This document shows, piece by piece, positions 35,210 to 44,407 of a stretch of 64,000 nucleotides of DNA. The stretch comes from Parahaliea maris (GTDB taxonomy: Bacteria > Pseudomonadota > Gammaproteobacteria > Pseudomonadales > Halieaceae), in NCBI RefSeq assembly GCF_008064665.1, contig NZ_VRZA01000010.1:43277-107276 (forward strand), given 5' to 3'. Position 1 is the first letter of the stretch. The number at the start of each line of letters is the position of its first letter. Under the pieces are notes generated by a model. It was not told the DNA's origin, did not search any database, and worked only from the letters and a program-made list of their open reading frames with translations. Both the position numbers and the translations under genes were made by a program.

Positions 35210-37363
35210 TTACCAGCGCGTGGCCAGCGACACACCCCAGACCCGCGGCTCGTTGGTAAAGCCGGTCAGGTTGTTGAAGTCGATGGCGCCCTGGACGTTT
35301 TCCTCGTCGGTAATGTTGCGGCCGAAGAGGGCGATTTCGTAGGCGCCGTCACGCAGGCGCCAGCCCAGGCGGACACCGCCTTCGAACTGGTCCTCGGTGC
35401 TAAATTCCACCGCATCGTAGAGGAATATCTGGGTATCACCCTGGTAGGACCAGTCGGTGAAGGCGAAAAGCTCTGATTCCTTGCCCACCGGTACGGTGTA
35501 GGACAGGGTGAAGTTGTAAGTGGTTTCCGGGGCGTTGGGGAAGGGGTTGCCATCCACGATCACACCCAGGTCATCCACTGGATTGACAACGGTGCACAGG
35601 CCCGAGCCGCATGCGCCCACACGCAGAGCCGGGTCCTCGATTTCGGTGTCGGCATAGGCCGCACCGAAGGTGACCTGGAGCTGGTCGGTAATTGCCCACT
35701 CAACGTCGAGTTCGATACCCTGGCCGGTACCCTGTTCTGCGTTCACCAGCTGGATGGAGTTGTCTGCTCCACCCACGGCGGTGAATTGCATGTCGTCCAC
35801 TTCGTAGTAGAACACGGCGGTGTTGATCCGCAGGCGGTTGCTCAGCAGTTCCGCCTTGTAACCCAGCTCATAGGAGACGATGGTCTCGGAATCGGCCACC
35901 GAAGGCGGGTTGCCAAAGGCCACGTCCCGGCCCTGAATGGTGGGAGCACGGAAGCCGGTGCCCACCTTGGCCCAGAGGGTGCTGTTGTCGCTGATGGCGA
36001 ATGACAGGGCGAGGTCACCGCTAATATCTTCATCGCCTGTGCTGACGTCGTATCCGGGCGCCGTCAGGTCCTTGTCATCCTCGGTGTAGCGAATGCCGGC
36101 GGTCAGGGTCCAGAAGTCACCAAGGGCGAGGTCGCCCTGGCCGAATACGGCCCAGGTGGTATTTTCGTGGCTGACGGTGGTGGGAGGCACAAACCCCGGG
36201 TCGGTTTCCACGTCGAGGGATGAGTCGAAGTAGAACGCGCCCACCTGCCAGTTGAAGGCGCCGTCGCTGTTACTGGCGAGGCGGAGCTCCTGGGTCAGCT
36301 GGTCGGTGTCGGCGGCATCCTGGGTTTCCGAGGGGAAGGGGATGAAGCCCGGTCCCATCACCGGCAGGAACACGGCGCCAAAGCCGCCATCGATATCACC
36401 CAGGCTGCGGCCTTCGGCCTCTTCCCAGGAGGTGATGGAGGTCAGGGTGGTGGCGCCGATGTCGTAGTCCAGTTTCAGGTTGAAGCCGGTGTTCTCGTAT
36501 TCCTGCGGGTTGTTGTCGCCGCCGTCGAAAAATACGGTGTCGCGGTCGTAGTTGTCGTTCAGCTCATTGCTGCCGGTATCGAAGATGTTGGCGCGGAACA
36601 CAGCGGCGGTGCCGTCGAGGTCCCGGGAATGGGCGCCCAGCAGGGCGGAGAAGCGGTCGTTGGGCTCGTACAGCAGGAAGCCTTTGACAGCCTTTTCGCG
36701 GAAGCCGCCGAGGGCATCGTCCTCACCGGTGAAACCGTTGTCGATGAAGTCTTCCCGGCTCTGGTACAGCACTGCGATACGGCCCGCCAGGGTATCGGTC
36801 AGGCCGCCGCTCAGGGCGCCCTCGAAGTTGGTGGTGCCGAGGGTACCGATGTCTGCCTTGGCGTGGCCTTCGGGTTCGTAGGTCGGCTTGTTGGAGTCAA
36901 ACTTGACGATGCCGGCGGTGGTGTTGCGGCCAAACAGGGAGCCTTGTGGCCCCCGCAGGACTTCCACCCGGTCGATATCGAACAGGGGGAAGCTCTTCAG
37001 TACTACGTTTTCCTTGACCACCTCGTCCATGATCACCGAGACCGGCTGGGAGGCGGCGAGGTCGAAGTCGATGTTGCCCAGACCGCGAATGTAGAAACGC
37101 GGGGCTACCCGGCCGTTGGAAGACTCCACGTACAGACCCGGGACCCGGGCAGAGAGGCCGCGAATGTCGGCGCCGCCTTCGAACAGCGAGGTAAAGCGCT
37201 CGCCGGACATGGTAGCGACCGACAGCGGGACGTCGATCAGGCTCTGTTCGCGTTTCTGCGCGGTAACGATCACTTCTTCCAGTTGGGCCAGTGCCGGGGT
37301 CGAGCCGATTACCGCTGCGGTGGCGGTGGCCAGGGCCAGGCGCTTGGGGATGTACCTTGTCAT
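35210..37363 (-). CDS. TonB-dependent outer-membrane receptor
   Basis: A 717-residue receptor. The signal peptide ends at about Ala26 (STPALA before Gln27), followed by the TonB-box-like LEEVIVTAQKREQS, a plug with VEVLRGPQGSLFGRNTTAG, and a barrel ending in VSLATRW. ATG at 37363 has TAGGAG seven bases upstream; an in-frame start 26 codons earlier would mask the signal peptide and is rejected. It is divergent from the amidohydrolase and next to ribose/nucleoside genes. It is a good candidate for outer-membrane uptake of nucleosides or oligonucleotide-derived material, although specificity cannot be read from sequence. Confidence 0.92.
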   Translation of the reverse strand: MTRYIPKRLALATATAAVIGSTPALAQLEEVIVTAQKREQSLIDVPLSVATMSGERFTSLFEGGADIRGLSARVPGLYVESSNGRVAPRFYIRGLGNIDFDLAASQPVSVIMDEVVKENVVLKSFPLFDIDRVEVLRGPQGSLFGRNTTAGIVKFDSNKPTYEPEGHAKADIGTLGTTNFEGALSGGLTDTLAGRIAVLYQSREDFIDNGFTGEDDALGGFREKAVKGFLLYEPNDRFSALLGAHSRDLDGTAAVFRANIFDTGSNELNDNYDRDTVFFDGGDNNPQEYENTGFNLKLDYDIGATTLTSITSWEEAEGRSLGDIDGGFGAVFLPVMGPGFIPFPSETQDAADTDQLTQELRLASNSDGAFNWQVGAFYFDSSLDVETDPGFVPPTTVSHENTTWAVFGQGDLALGDFWTLTAGIRYTEDDKDLTAPGYDVSTGDEDISGDLALSFAISDNSTLWAKVGTGFRAPTIQGRDVAFGNPPSVADSETIVSYELGYKAELLSNRLRINTAVFYYEVDDMQFTAVGGADNSIQLVNAEQGTGQGIELDVEWAITDQLQVTFGAAYADTEIEDPALRVGACGSGLCTVVNPVDDLGVIVDGNPFPNAPETTYNFTLSYTVPVGKESELFAFTDWSYQGDTQIFLYDAVEFSTEDQFEGGVRLGWRLRDGAYEIALFGRNITDEENVQGAIDFNNLTGFTNEPRVWGVSLATRW

Positions 37364-37577
37364 GGGGAGTCTCCTACCGGGAATGACGATTGTTGTCGTT
37401 GTAGTGAGTGTAAGTACTGTGCAGGGTTCTGCTGACCCCAACTGGTGTTATTGGCACATAGTGTGCAAAATTTACCTCCCAATTCGGGAACTCGCAGCCC
37501 GATTCAGCAAAAGTACCAGAAATCCCGCCCCGGCCGGCTGGCTCGGCCGGGTATCACAGGACAGGGGGAATGAAATC

Positions 37578-38984
37578 GTGAGGATTCGTTTTGTGAGGCA
37601 GATTGCTGCCTGCCTGCTGGTGTCGAGCATTCCGGTGCTGGCAGCACCTGCTCCCGACCTGATTGTGTACGGTGATTATGTGCTCACCATGGACCCATCC
37701 CGACCCGAGATCCTGGACGGGGCGGTGGTGGTCGATGATGACAGAATTGTTGCGGTGGGCACGCGGGAGGACATCGACGCGCGCTTTGTCGCCAGCCGGA
37801 CCCTGCCAGGCGCCGGTCGGGTGGTCATGCCCGGCCTGATCAACGGCCACACCCACACCGCCATGACCCTGTTTCGCGGCATGGTCGATGACCTCGACCT
37901 GATGACCTGGCTCAACCAGTACGTGTTCCCCATGGAAGGGCGTTTCGTGACCCCGGACTTTATTCGCGCCGGCACCGGGCTCGCCTGTTGGGAAATGATC
38001 CGCGGCGGCACCACCACCTTTGTGGACATGTATTTCTATCCCGATGAGATCGCCTCCGTCGTGGCGGACTGCGGCCTCAGGGCGGTCGTCGGCGCCCCTC
38101 ACATCGACTATCCCAGTCCGGGTTTCAAAGGCTGGGACGACTCTTTTGCCGCGGCCGAGGATTTCGTGCGCCGCTGGCAGGGTAAACACCCGCGTATCAC
38201 GCCGGCCTTCGCACCCCATGCCCCCTATACCGTGGTGCCTGAACACCTGCGAGCGACCGTGGAGAAGGCGGCGGAGTTACAGGCGCCTATTACCATGCAC
38301 CTGGCGGAGGCACCGGCAGAGACTGAATTTGTCAGCGAGCACTACCAGACGACACCGGTACAGCATGCGGCGAGGCTGGGGATGTTCGAGCAGCCCCTGA
38401 TTGCTGCCCACATGGTGCAATTGAACGCTGAGGACATCGCACTTACCGCGCAGGGCGGCGTGGGTGCCATCCATAACCCGACCTCCAATATGAAGTTGGG
38501 GGCAGGAATTTCCCCGGTGCCGGAGATGCTGGCGGCCGGGGTGAATGTAGGCCTCGGTACCGATGGCGCGGCCAGCAACAACGACCTCGACCTGTGGGAA
38601 GAGATTCGCATGGCGGCCCTGTTGCACAAGGTTGCCAGCGGCGACCCCACGGCACTGCCTGCCGGGCAGGCCCTGGCGATGGCGACCCGGCTGGGGGCGG
38701 CCGCGATCCACATGGGGGACAAGGTGGGCCAGCTGAAGCCCGGTTTGCAGGCGGACCTGATCCAGGTGGCTGTTGACAAGACCCGGCACCAACCCCTGTA
38801 CGATGTCACTTCCCACCTGGTCTATGTGCTGGACAGTACCGACGTCGTCAGCACCGTGGTCGCCGGGACCGTGCTGATGGAGGAACGTCGGGTGCTGAGT
38901 ATGGACGAGGCAGCACTGCGCAAGGCGGTCGCCGAGCGCAGTGCGGAAATTCGCGCTGCCCTGGCGCAGCAGGCCAAACAATGA
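37578..38984 (+). CDS. Amidohydrolase, SAH/MTA/adenosine deaminase-like, with export signal
   Basis: A 468-residue metal-dependent amidohydrolase of the TRZ/ATZ/MtaD branch. It has INGHTHTAMTLFRGMVDDL (HxH metal site), FAPHAPYTV, MHLAEAPAET and GLGTDGAASNNDLDLW (metal Asp). Close relatives deaminate adenosine compounds such as S-adenosylhomocysteine or methylthioadenosine. The start is GTG at 37578 with AGGGGGA upstream. The N-terminus (MRIRFVRQIAACLLVSSIPVLAAPAP) looks like a Sec signal peptide, unusual for this normally cytoplasmic enzyme. Its stop overlaps the next start (ATGA). A periplasmic nucleoside deaminase is inferred. Confidence 0.85.
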   Translation: MRIRFVRQIAACLLVSSIPVLAAPAPDLIVYGDYVLTMDPSRPEILDGAVVVDDDRIVAVGTREDIDARFVASRTLPGAGRVVMPGLINGHTHTAMTLFRGMVDDLDLMTWLNQYVFPMEGRFVTPDFIRAGTGLACWEMIRGGTTTFVDMYFYPDEIASVVADCGLRAVVGAPHIDYPSPGFKGWDDSFAAAEDFVRRWQGKHPRITPAFAPHAPYTVVPEHLRATVEKAAELQAPITMHLAEAPAETEFVSEHYQTTPVQHAARLGMFEQPLIAAHMVQLNAEDIALTAQGGVGAIHNPTSNMKLGAGISPVPEMLAAGVNVGLGTDGAASNNDLDLWEEIRMAALLHKVASGDPTALPAGQALAMATRLGAAAIHMGDKVGQLKPGLQADLIQVAVDKTRHQPLYDVTSHLVYVLDSTDVVSTVVAGTVLMEERRVLSMDEAALRKAVAERSAEIRAALAQQAKQ

Positions 38985-39580
38985 GCATCTGGTTGAAAAT
39001 GCTGGCAGCCGGGTGCCTGTGCGCCGCCGGCGCCGGAGCACTGGGGGAGGGGACCATGAGCGATGGGACCATGAACAATGGGCCGAACATGCCAGACCGG
39101 GAAACGATCATCCGGGAGCTGCAGCTCGAGGGCCATGTGGAGGGCGGTTATTTCAGTCGCACCTTTCAGGCCGACCATCGGCCGCAAATCGATACCGAAG
39201 CGGGAGAACGCTACACGCTGACCTCAATCTACTACCTGCTCACCGAGGATTCGCCTATCGGTCACTGGCATCGTAATCGCTCGGATATCATCCACTACTG
39301 GCACCTCGGGGCGCCGGTGCACTACTACATGATCCATCCCGACGGGCGACTGGAAACGGCGGTGCTGGGGCCTGACCTGGCGGCCGGCCAGCGCCTGCAA
39401 CTGGTGGTACGAGGGGGGATCTGGAAGGCGTCACACCTGCCTGAGGGCGACTACGGCCTGATATCAGAGGCGGTGTCGCCAGGCTTTGACTATGCCGACA
39501 TGACGCTCGGAGAGCGGGACGAACTGCTGCAGTCCTTCCCCCGGCACGCTGAAGTCATCAGGGCCTATACCCGGCACTGA
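38981..39580 (+). CDS. DUF985 (cupin_5) family protein with signal-like N-terminus
   Basis: A 199-residue protein. Residues about 45-185 are a cupin_5/DUF985 barrel (IIRELQLEGHVEGGYFSRTF, IGHWHRNRSDIIHYW, VSPGFDYADMTLG), a family of about 140-160 residues. The extra N-terminus (MSIWLKMLAAGCLCAAGAGA) resembles a signal peptide or lipoprotein signal and is retained because the ATG overlaps the amidohydrolase stop by four bases. Export of both proteins together would be consistent. Function is unknown; plant and yeast relatives are linked to sugar or nucleotide-sugar chemistry only loosely. Confidence 0.78.
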   Translation: MSIWLKMLAAGCLCAAGAGALGEGTMSDGTMNNGPNMPDRETIIRELQLEGHVEGGYFSRTFQADHRPQIDTEAGERYTLTSIYYLLTEDSPIGHWHRNRSDIIHYWHLGAPVHYYMIHPDGRLETAVLGPDLAAGQRLQLVVRGGIWKASHLPEGDYGLISEAVSPGFDYADMTLGERDELLQSFPRHAEVIRAYTRH

Positions 39581-39583
39581 ATC

Positions 39584-40156
39584 TCAATCCTTCTGGCCCA
39601 GCCGTTCCAGTTTGTCCCCCAGGAACGCCAGTTCCGGTTTGTACGCCCTGATCTCGTCCGTGTTGAGGCCGTCGATTTCATGGGGGAACACCAGCCACTC
39701 GTCGGTCTGGTGGACAAAGTAGTCGGGCACCCGGCTGGTTTTGTTGCGCCCCGGCTTGAAGTAAGGCGTGGCCACGCGGATGTGCGGCGTGTTCTTTTTG
39801 CAGGCGGCCTCGAGGTCCTTGATGGTCTGGTCGATGGACAGGCCGGAATCGTGCACGTCATCGACAATCAGCAGGGAGTCCTCTGACTCCAGCCGTTTGA
39901 TCAGGTAGGTGAGACCGTGAACCTGCACGTGGCGGCTGCGCTGGTCGATGCCGCTGTAGGACGAGGTGCGGATGGCAATGTGGTCCGAATCCACCCCCAG
40001 TACGTGCAGCAACTCCTGTACGGCGATTCCTACGGGGGCGCCGCCGCGCCACACGCCGACGATATAGTTGGGGCGGTAGCCACTCTCGTAGACCTGCCAG
40101 GCCAGGCGAAAAGAATCTTCCAGCAGTTGCTGGGCGCTGATGTAGTGCTTTTCCAT
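39584..40156 (-). CDS. Purine-type phosphoribosyltransferase
   Basis: A 190-residue type I PRTase. The PRPP motif is LLIVDDVHDSGLSIDQT and the N-terminal IVGVWRGGAPVG gives the pyrophosphate loop. The overall pattern resembles hypoxanthine/xanthine-guanine PRTases and would make a purine nucleotide from a free base and PRPP. ATG at 40156 follows an AGAGG site; a 14-residue upstream extension is unlikely. It is convergent with the cupin gene and divergent from the NCS2 purine permease. That pairing supports a salvage role for imported bases. Confidence 0.85.
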   Translation of the reverse strand: MEKHYISAQQLLEDSFRLAWQVYESGYRPNYIVGVWRGGAPVGIAVQELLHVLGVDSDHIAIRTSSYSGIDQRSRHVQVHGLTYLIKRLESEDSLLIVDDVHDSGLSIDQTIKDLEAACKKNTPHIRVATPYFKPGRNKTSRVPDYFVHQTDEWLVFPHEIDGLNTDEIRAYKPELAFLGDKLERLGQKD

Positions 40157-40345
40157 GCGGCGGCCTCTGGCGCGTTGAGAATGCGGCAAGATTAGCATAG
40201 GCGGTCATCCTATGGTGCCCCGCCGGGGGATTCCGTACACTCTCGCAACCCCTGGGGGCTCAACCTCTCGGGCACCGCGCTCCAATGACAGCCCGGGGGC
40301 CGCCCCAGGGCGCAAAAAATAACATGAGCTCCAACAGGGGATACC

Positions 40346-41656
40346 ATGGAGAAAAAGGACCACGGCCTGATCGGGCGCTATTTCAGGTTGTCTGAACACC
40401 AGACCACGGTGCGCGCGGAACTGATAGCCGGCGCCACCACCTTTGTCACCATGGCCTATATCATCTTCGTCAATCCGCAGATGATGGCATCCGCCGGCAT
40501 GGATCCCCAGGCCAGTTTTGTCGCCACCTGCCTGGCATCCGCCCTGGCCTGTTACCTCATGGGTTTTTATGCCAACTGGCCGGTGGGGTTGGCGCCGGGA
40601 ATGGGCCTGAACGCCTTTTTTACCTACACCGTGGTGGCGGACATGGGTTATAGCTGGCAAATCGCCCTGGGAGCGGTGTTCCTGGCGGGTGTGCTGTTCG
40701 TGATCATGAGCGTTACCCGTATCCGCCGCTGGATGCTGGAGAGTATCCCCCTTGATTTGCGGGTGGCGATGGCTGCGGGAGTGGGGCTGTTCGTGGGCTT
40801 CATCGGGCTCAAGAGCGGCGGTATCATCGTTGCCTCCGACGCCACCTTCATCACCCTGGGTGACCTGACCGAGACCGGCCCGGCACTGGCCTGCCTGGGC
40901 TTCGTGCTGATTGCCATCCTGTCTATCCGCCAGGTGCACGGCGCCATTATCCTCGGCATCCTGGCCATCACCGTGCTGGGCCTGGTCACCGGTGAGGTGA
41001 CCTACAGCGGCCTGGTGGCGGCGCCACCGAGTATCGCCCCCACCTTTATGCAACTCGATATCCTCGGGGCCCTCGACGTGGCGATGACCAGCGTCATCAT
41101 CGCCTTCCTGTTCGTCAACCTCTTTGACACCGCAGGTACCCTGCTGGGGGTGGCCACGCGGGCCAACCTGGTGGATGCCAGTGGCAATATCGAGAACATG
41201 GATCGCGCCCTGAAGGCCGATAGCACTTCCAGCGTCCTCGGTGCCTTCCTGGGCTGCGCGCCGGTGACCAGTTATGTGGAAAGTGCCGCCGGGGTGGCGG
41301 CGGGTGGCCGCACCGGGCTCACCGCGGTGACCGTGGGTACCCTGTTCCTGGTGGCCATTTTCTTTGCCCCGCTGGCCAGTATGGTGCCGGCCTTCGCCAC
41401 GGCGGGAGCCCTGGTCTACGTGGCGATGCTGATGCTCACCGGGGTACAGGGCCTGGAGTGGCAGGACTCCACCGAGGTGGTGCCGGCGCTGATTACCATT
41501 GTCATGATCCCCCTGTCGTTCTCCATCGCCAACGGTATTGCGGTGGGCTTCATCAGTTATGTGGCCATCAAACTGTTTACCGGTCGGAGAACGGATATCT
41601 CCCCGGGGGCCTGGTTCCTGGCGGCGATCTTCCTGGCCAAATTCGTCTTCATGTAG
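40346..41656 (+). CDS. NCS2 family purine permease (AzgA-like)
   Basis: A 436-residue inner-membrane transporter with about 13 helices. Signature stretches are TTFVTMAYIIFVNPQMM, GLAPGMGLNAFFTYTVV (substrate site), LFDTAGTLLGVATRA and SYVESAAGVAAGGRTGL. These are typical of the AzgA/AdeP/GhxP branch that imports adenine, guanine or hypoxanthine with protons. It stands alone, with GGGGATACC just before ATG, and is divergent from the phosphoribosyltransferase across 189 bp. Together they form a base import and salvage pair that fits the nucleoside locus to the left. Confidence 0.92.
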   Translation: MEKKDHGLIGRYFRLSEHQTTVRAELIAGATTFVTMAYIIFVNPQMMASAGMDPQASFVATCLASALACYLMGFYANWPVGLAPGMGLNAFFTYTVVADMGYSWQIALGAVFLAGVLFVIMSVTRIRRWMLESIPLDLRVAMAAGVGLFVGFIGLKSGGIIVASDATFITLGDLTETGPALACLGFVLIAILSIRQVHGAIILGILAITVLGLVTGEVTYSGLVAAPPSIAPTFMQLDILGALDVAMTSVIIAFLFVNLFDTAGTLLGVATRANLVDASGNIENMDRALKADSTSSVLGAFLGCAPVTSYVESAAGVAAGGRTGLTAVTVGTLFLVAIFFAPLASMVPAFATAGALVYVAMLMLTGVQGLEWQDSTEVVPALITIVMIPLSFSIANGIAVGFISYVAIKLFTGRRTDISPGAWFLAAIFLAKFVFM

Positions 41657-41728
41657 GCTGCGGGTACCTGCGCCGCGTTTAATGGCGGCGCAGGCTCGGG
41701 TATAATCGCCGCCCTTTTTGGAGGTCCC

Positions 41729-43168
41729 ATGAAACCCGAGCACTATCCCCAGGCTCCCGCCCATATCTGGGAGCACTTTTACCAGTTTACCCAGATCCCC
41801 CGCCCCTCCTGCGAGGAGGCCGCGGTGCGCCAGTACGTGATCGACCAGGCCGAGGCCCGCGGTTGCACCTGGAAGACCGACAGCGTCGGCAACCTGGTGG
41901 TCTATGTGCCGGCCAGCCCCGGCCGGGAGGGTGACGGTACGGTGATCATCCAGAATCACCTGGATATGGTCACCGTGAAAACCGAAGACAAGGCACACGA
42001 CTTCAGCCGCGACCCCCTGCAACTGCAGGTGGTAGACGGCTGGCTGAAAGCCGACCGCACCACCCTGGGCGCCGACAATGGCATGGGCTGTGCCGCCGCC
42101 CTGGCCGTGATGACCGATGACAGCGTCTCCCATCCCGCGCTGGAGCTGCTGTTCACCATCGAGGAGGAGACCGGCCTCGGCGGTGCGGTGGAACTCGACG
42201 CCGGCCTGCTCAGCGGCACCCGCATGCTCAACCTGGATACCGAGGACTGGAACGAGCTCTATGTGGGCTGTGCCGGCGGTGGCGGCCATACCTTCCGCAA
42301 GCAGTACCCGACCGTGGAAGCGCCGGAGCTGGCCTTCTTCCACCTGAACCTCAAGGGCCTCTCCGGCGGCCACTCGGGCATCCAGATACACGAGCAGCTG
42401 GGCAGCGCGATCAAGCTGCTGGCGGACTTCCTGCAGGGCGTAGAGGGCGTGCAGCTCAGCCGTTTCCAGTCCGGCATTGCCCACAATGTCATCCCCCGGG
42501 AGGGCGATGTCTGGTTTGCCTGCCCCGCCTCTGGCGCCGAAGCCCTGGCGGCCCATCTCGACACCCTGACCGGACACTGGCTGGGCTACCTGCCCCAGGC
42601 CGACCACGGCCTGCAGGCGACCCTGCAACCGGCACAACCCTGCCCGGTTCTGAGCCCGGCAGACAGCACCGCGGTGCTGGACCTGCTGGCGGTATTCCCC
42701 CACGGGGCCCAGTCCTACAACCTGGCGCAGCCGGCTGACCTGGTCGACCTGAGCATCAACCTGGCCCGGGTCGAACTGGCTGATAGTGCGCTGTTCATGG
42801 AATCGAGCCTGCGCTTTTTCAATTACGACCAGTCCCTGCCCCTGCGCCGGCAGGTGGAGTCCCTGGGCCGACTCGCGGGGCTGGAAGTCACCTCTGAGGG
42901 CGGGTATCCCGGCTGGCAGCCCGATTTCGACAGCCCGCTGCTGGCCCAGGGCAAGGCCTTGCACGAGCGCCTGTTCGGGTTTGTGCCCGAGGTGAAGGCG
43001 ATCCATGCCGGGCTGGAGTGCGGGATTCTGAAGAGCAAGAAAGCGGATGTGGACATCCTCTCTTTTGGCCCGACCATCCGCGGTGCCCACTCACCGACCG
43101 AGCGGCTGCAGATCGACACTGTCGCCCCCTTCTGGCAATTGCTGACCGCCCTGCTGGCGGAGATGTAA
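41729..43168 (+). CDS. pepD: Aminoacyl-histidine dipeptidase (peptidase D)
   Basis: A 479-residue M20-family peptidase with metal ligands in IIQNHLDMV (His, Asp), LGADNGMGCA (bridging Asp) and IEEETGLGGA (catalytic Glu-Glu), and a late His in YVGCAGGGGHT-type and GAHSPTERL contexts. It cleaves Xaa-His dipeptides such as carnosine in the cytoplasm. A perfect TATAAT (41701-41706) and a GGAG site precede ATG 41729. It is followed at 27 bp by the aromatic aminotransferase gene, so the pair may act in peptide and amino-acid catabolism. Confidence 0.94.
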   Translation: MKPEHYPQAPAHIWEHFYQFTQIPRPSCEEAAVRQYVIDQAEARGCTWKTDSVGNLVVYVPASPGREGDGTVIIQNHLDMVTVKTEDKAHDFSRDPLQLQVVDGWLKADRTTLGADNGMGCAAALAVMTDDSVSHPALELLFTIEEETGLGGAVELDAGLLSGTRMLNLDTEDWNELYVGCAGGGGHTFRKQYPTVEAPELAFFHLNLKGLSGGHSGIQIHEQLGSAIKLLADFLQGVEGVQLSRFQSGIAHNVIPREGDVWFACPASGAEALAAHLDTLTGHWLGYLPQADHGLQATLQPAQPCPVLSPADSTAVLDLLAVFPHGAQSYNLAQPADLVDLSINLARVELADSALFMESSLRFFNYDQSLPLRRQVESLGRLAGLEVTSEGGYPGWQPDFDSPLLAQGKALHERLFGFVPEVKAIHAGLECGILKSKKADVDILSFGPTIRGAHSPTERLQIDTVAPFWQLLTALLAEM

Positions 43169-43195
43169 GCGCGCCCTGACACCTGGAGACTGACC

Positions 43196-44389
43196 ATGCT
43201 GGACCAACTACCCCTGCTACCCGCCGACCCGATCCTGGGCCTGGCCGCCGCTGCCCGTGCCGACAGCAATCCCGACAAGGTCGACCTGACCGTGGGCATC
43301 TACATGGATGAGGCGGGTGTCTGCCCCGTGTTCGAGGCGGTGCAACTCGCCCAGCGTGCGCTGATCGACGAGGAGACCACCAAGGCCTATATGCCGGCCG
43401 CCGGCGACCCCGCCTTCAATACCGGTATCCAGAAGCTGGTGTTCGGGGCCGACAACCCGGCCCTGCTGGCGGGCCGAGTCAGCAGCATCCAGGCGCCCGG
43501 TGGTTGTGGTGCGCTGCGCATCGGGGCGGAGGTGATCGCCGCCGCTGCACCCGGGGCCCGTGTTTGGGTATCCGATCCCACCTGGCCGGTGCACATTCCG
43601 CTGCTGGGCAGTGTCGGCCTCAGGTTCGAGACCTACCGCTACTACGAACCTGCCTCCCACGGCGTTGACTTCGACGGCATGCTGGAAGATCTGAAGCAAG
43701 CCAAAGCCGGTGATGTGGTGCTGCTGCACGGTTGCTGCCACAACCCCTGTGGCGCCGACCTCAGCATCGAGCAGTGGGGTGTGATCGCGGACATGGCGGA
43801 GGCCCAGGGCTTCCTGCCCTTTATCGACATTGCCTATCAGGGCCTGGGCGACGGTCTGGAACAGGACGCGGCGGGTCTGCGTCTGCTGGCCTCCCGCCTG
43901 CCGGAGATGATCGTTGCCGCCTCCTGTTCCAAGAACATGGGCCTGTACCGCGAGCGCACCGGGGCCACCCTGTTCCTGTGCCGGGACAGCGCCTCGGCGG
44001 AGGCCCTGGTGAGCCAGGCCCAGGTCGCCGCGCGCCGGGTCTATTCCATGCCGCCCGCACATGGCGCCATCATCGCCGGACGCATTCTGTCCGACGCTGC
44101 CCTGCGCGCCAACTGGCAGGCGGAACTGGAGGCCATGTGCCAGCGGATCAACGGCCTGCGCAGCGAACTGCGCAGTAAACTGGAGTCGGAAACCGACCGC
44201 GACTTCGGTTTCATCGAGCGTGAAAAGGGAATGTTCTCCTTCCTCGGCCTCAGCAAGGAGCAGGCGCAAAAGCTGCGGGCGGAGCACAGTGTGTATATGC
44301 TGGACTCATCGCGAATCAACGTGGCGGGCGTCAATGCGCGCAATATCGATACCCTGGCCCGGGCTGTCGGGCAGGTGCTCCAGGGCTGA
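43196..44389 (+). CDS. Aromatic amino acid / aspartate aminotransferase
   Basis: A 397-residue class I aminotransferase of the AspC/TyrB type. It starts LLPADPILGLAAAARADSNP with VDLTVGIYMDEAG, then KAYMPAAGDPAF, HGCCHNPCGADLS (PLP contacts), FIDIAYQGLG, the Schiff-base Lys in SCSKNMGLYRERTG and the C-terminal SSRINVAGVNARNI with the carboxylate-binding Arg. It interconverts aspartate or aromatic amino acids with their oxoacids. ATG at 43196 has CTGGAG upstream, 27 bp from pepD. Aromatic versus aspartate preference is not decided by motifs alone. Confidence 0.92.
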   Translation: MLDQLPLLPADPILGLAAAARADSNPDKVDLTVGIYMDEAGVCPVFEAVQLAQRALIDEETTKAYMPAAGDPAFNTGIQKLVFGADNPALLAGRVSSIQAPGGCGALRIGAEVIAAAAPGARVWVSDPTWPVHIPLLGSVGLRFETYRYYEPASHGVDFDGMLEDLKQAKAGDVVLLHGCCHNPCGADLSIEQWGVIADMAEAQGFLPFIDIAYQGLGDGLEQDAAGLRLLASRLPEMIVAASCSKNMGLYRERTGATLFLCRDSASAEALVSQAQVAARRVYSMPPAHGAIIAGRILSDAALRANWQAELEAMCQRINGLRSELRSKLESETDRDFGFIEREKGMFSFLGLSKEQAQKLRAEHSVYMLDSSRINVAGVNARNIDTLARAVGQVLQG

Positions 44390-44407
44390 CCTCCCTCTGG
44401 TGAGCCA

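Noticed and set aside
37364..37441. N-terminal extension of the second TonB receptor
   Set aside because: It would bury the signal peptide; ATG 37363 has a TAGGAG site and yields a standard signal sequence.
37451..37468. GCACA-N3-TGTGC inverted repeat between the TonB receptor and the amidohydrolase as an operator
   Set aside because: Arms are only 5 bp, no second copy was seen and no promoter could be placed around it.
37116..37577. Extension of the amidohydrolase frame by about 150 codons
   Set aside because: It is antisense to the receptor 5' end and unrelated to the family; the family domain begins just after GTG 37578.
40205..43090. A 961-codon leftward open frame opposite the purine permease and pepD
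   Set aside because: It is antisense to two genes with full family motifs, and its composition (Gly/His/Gln-rich) is typical of reverse-strand frames in GC-rich DNA.
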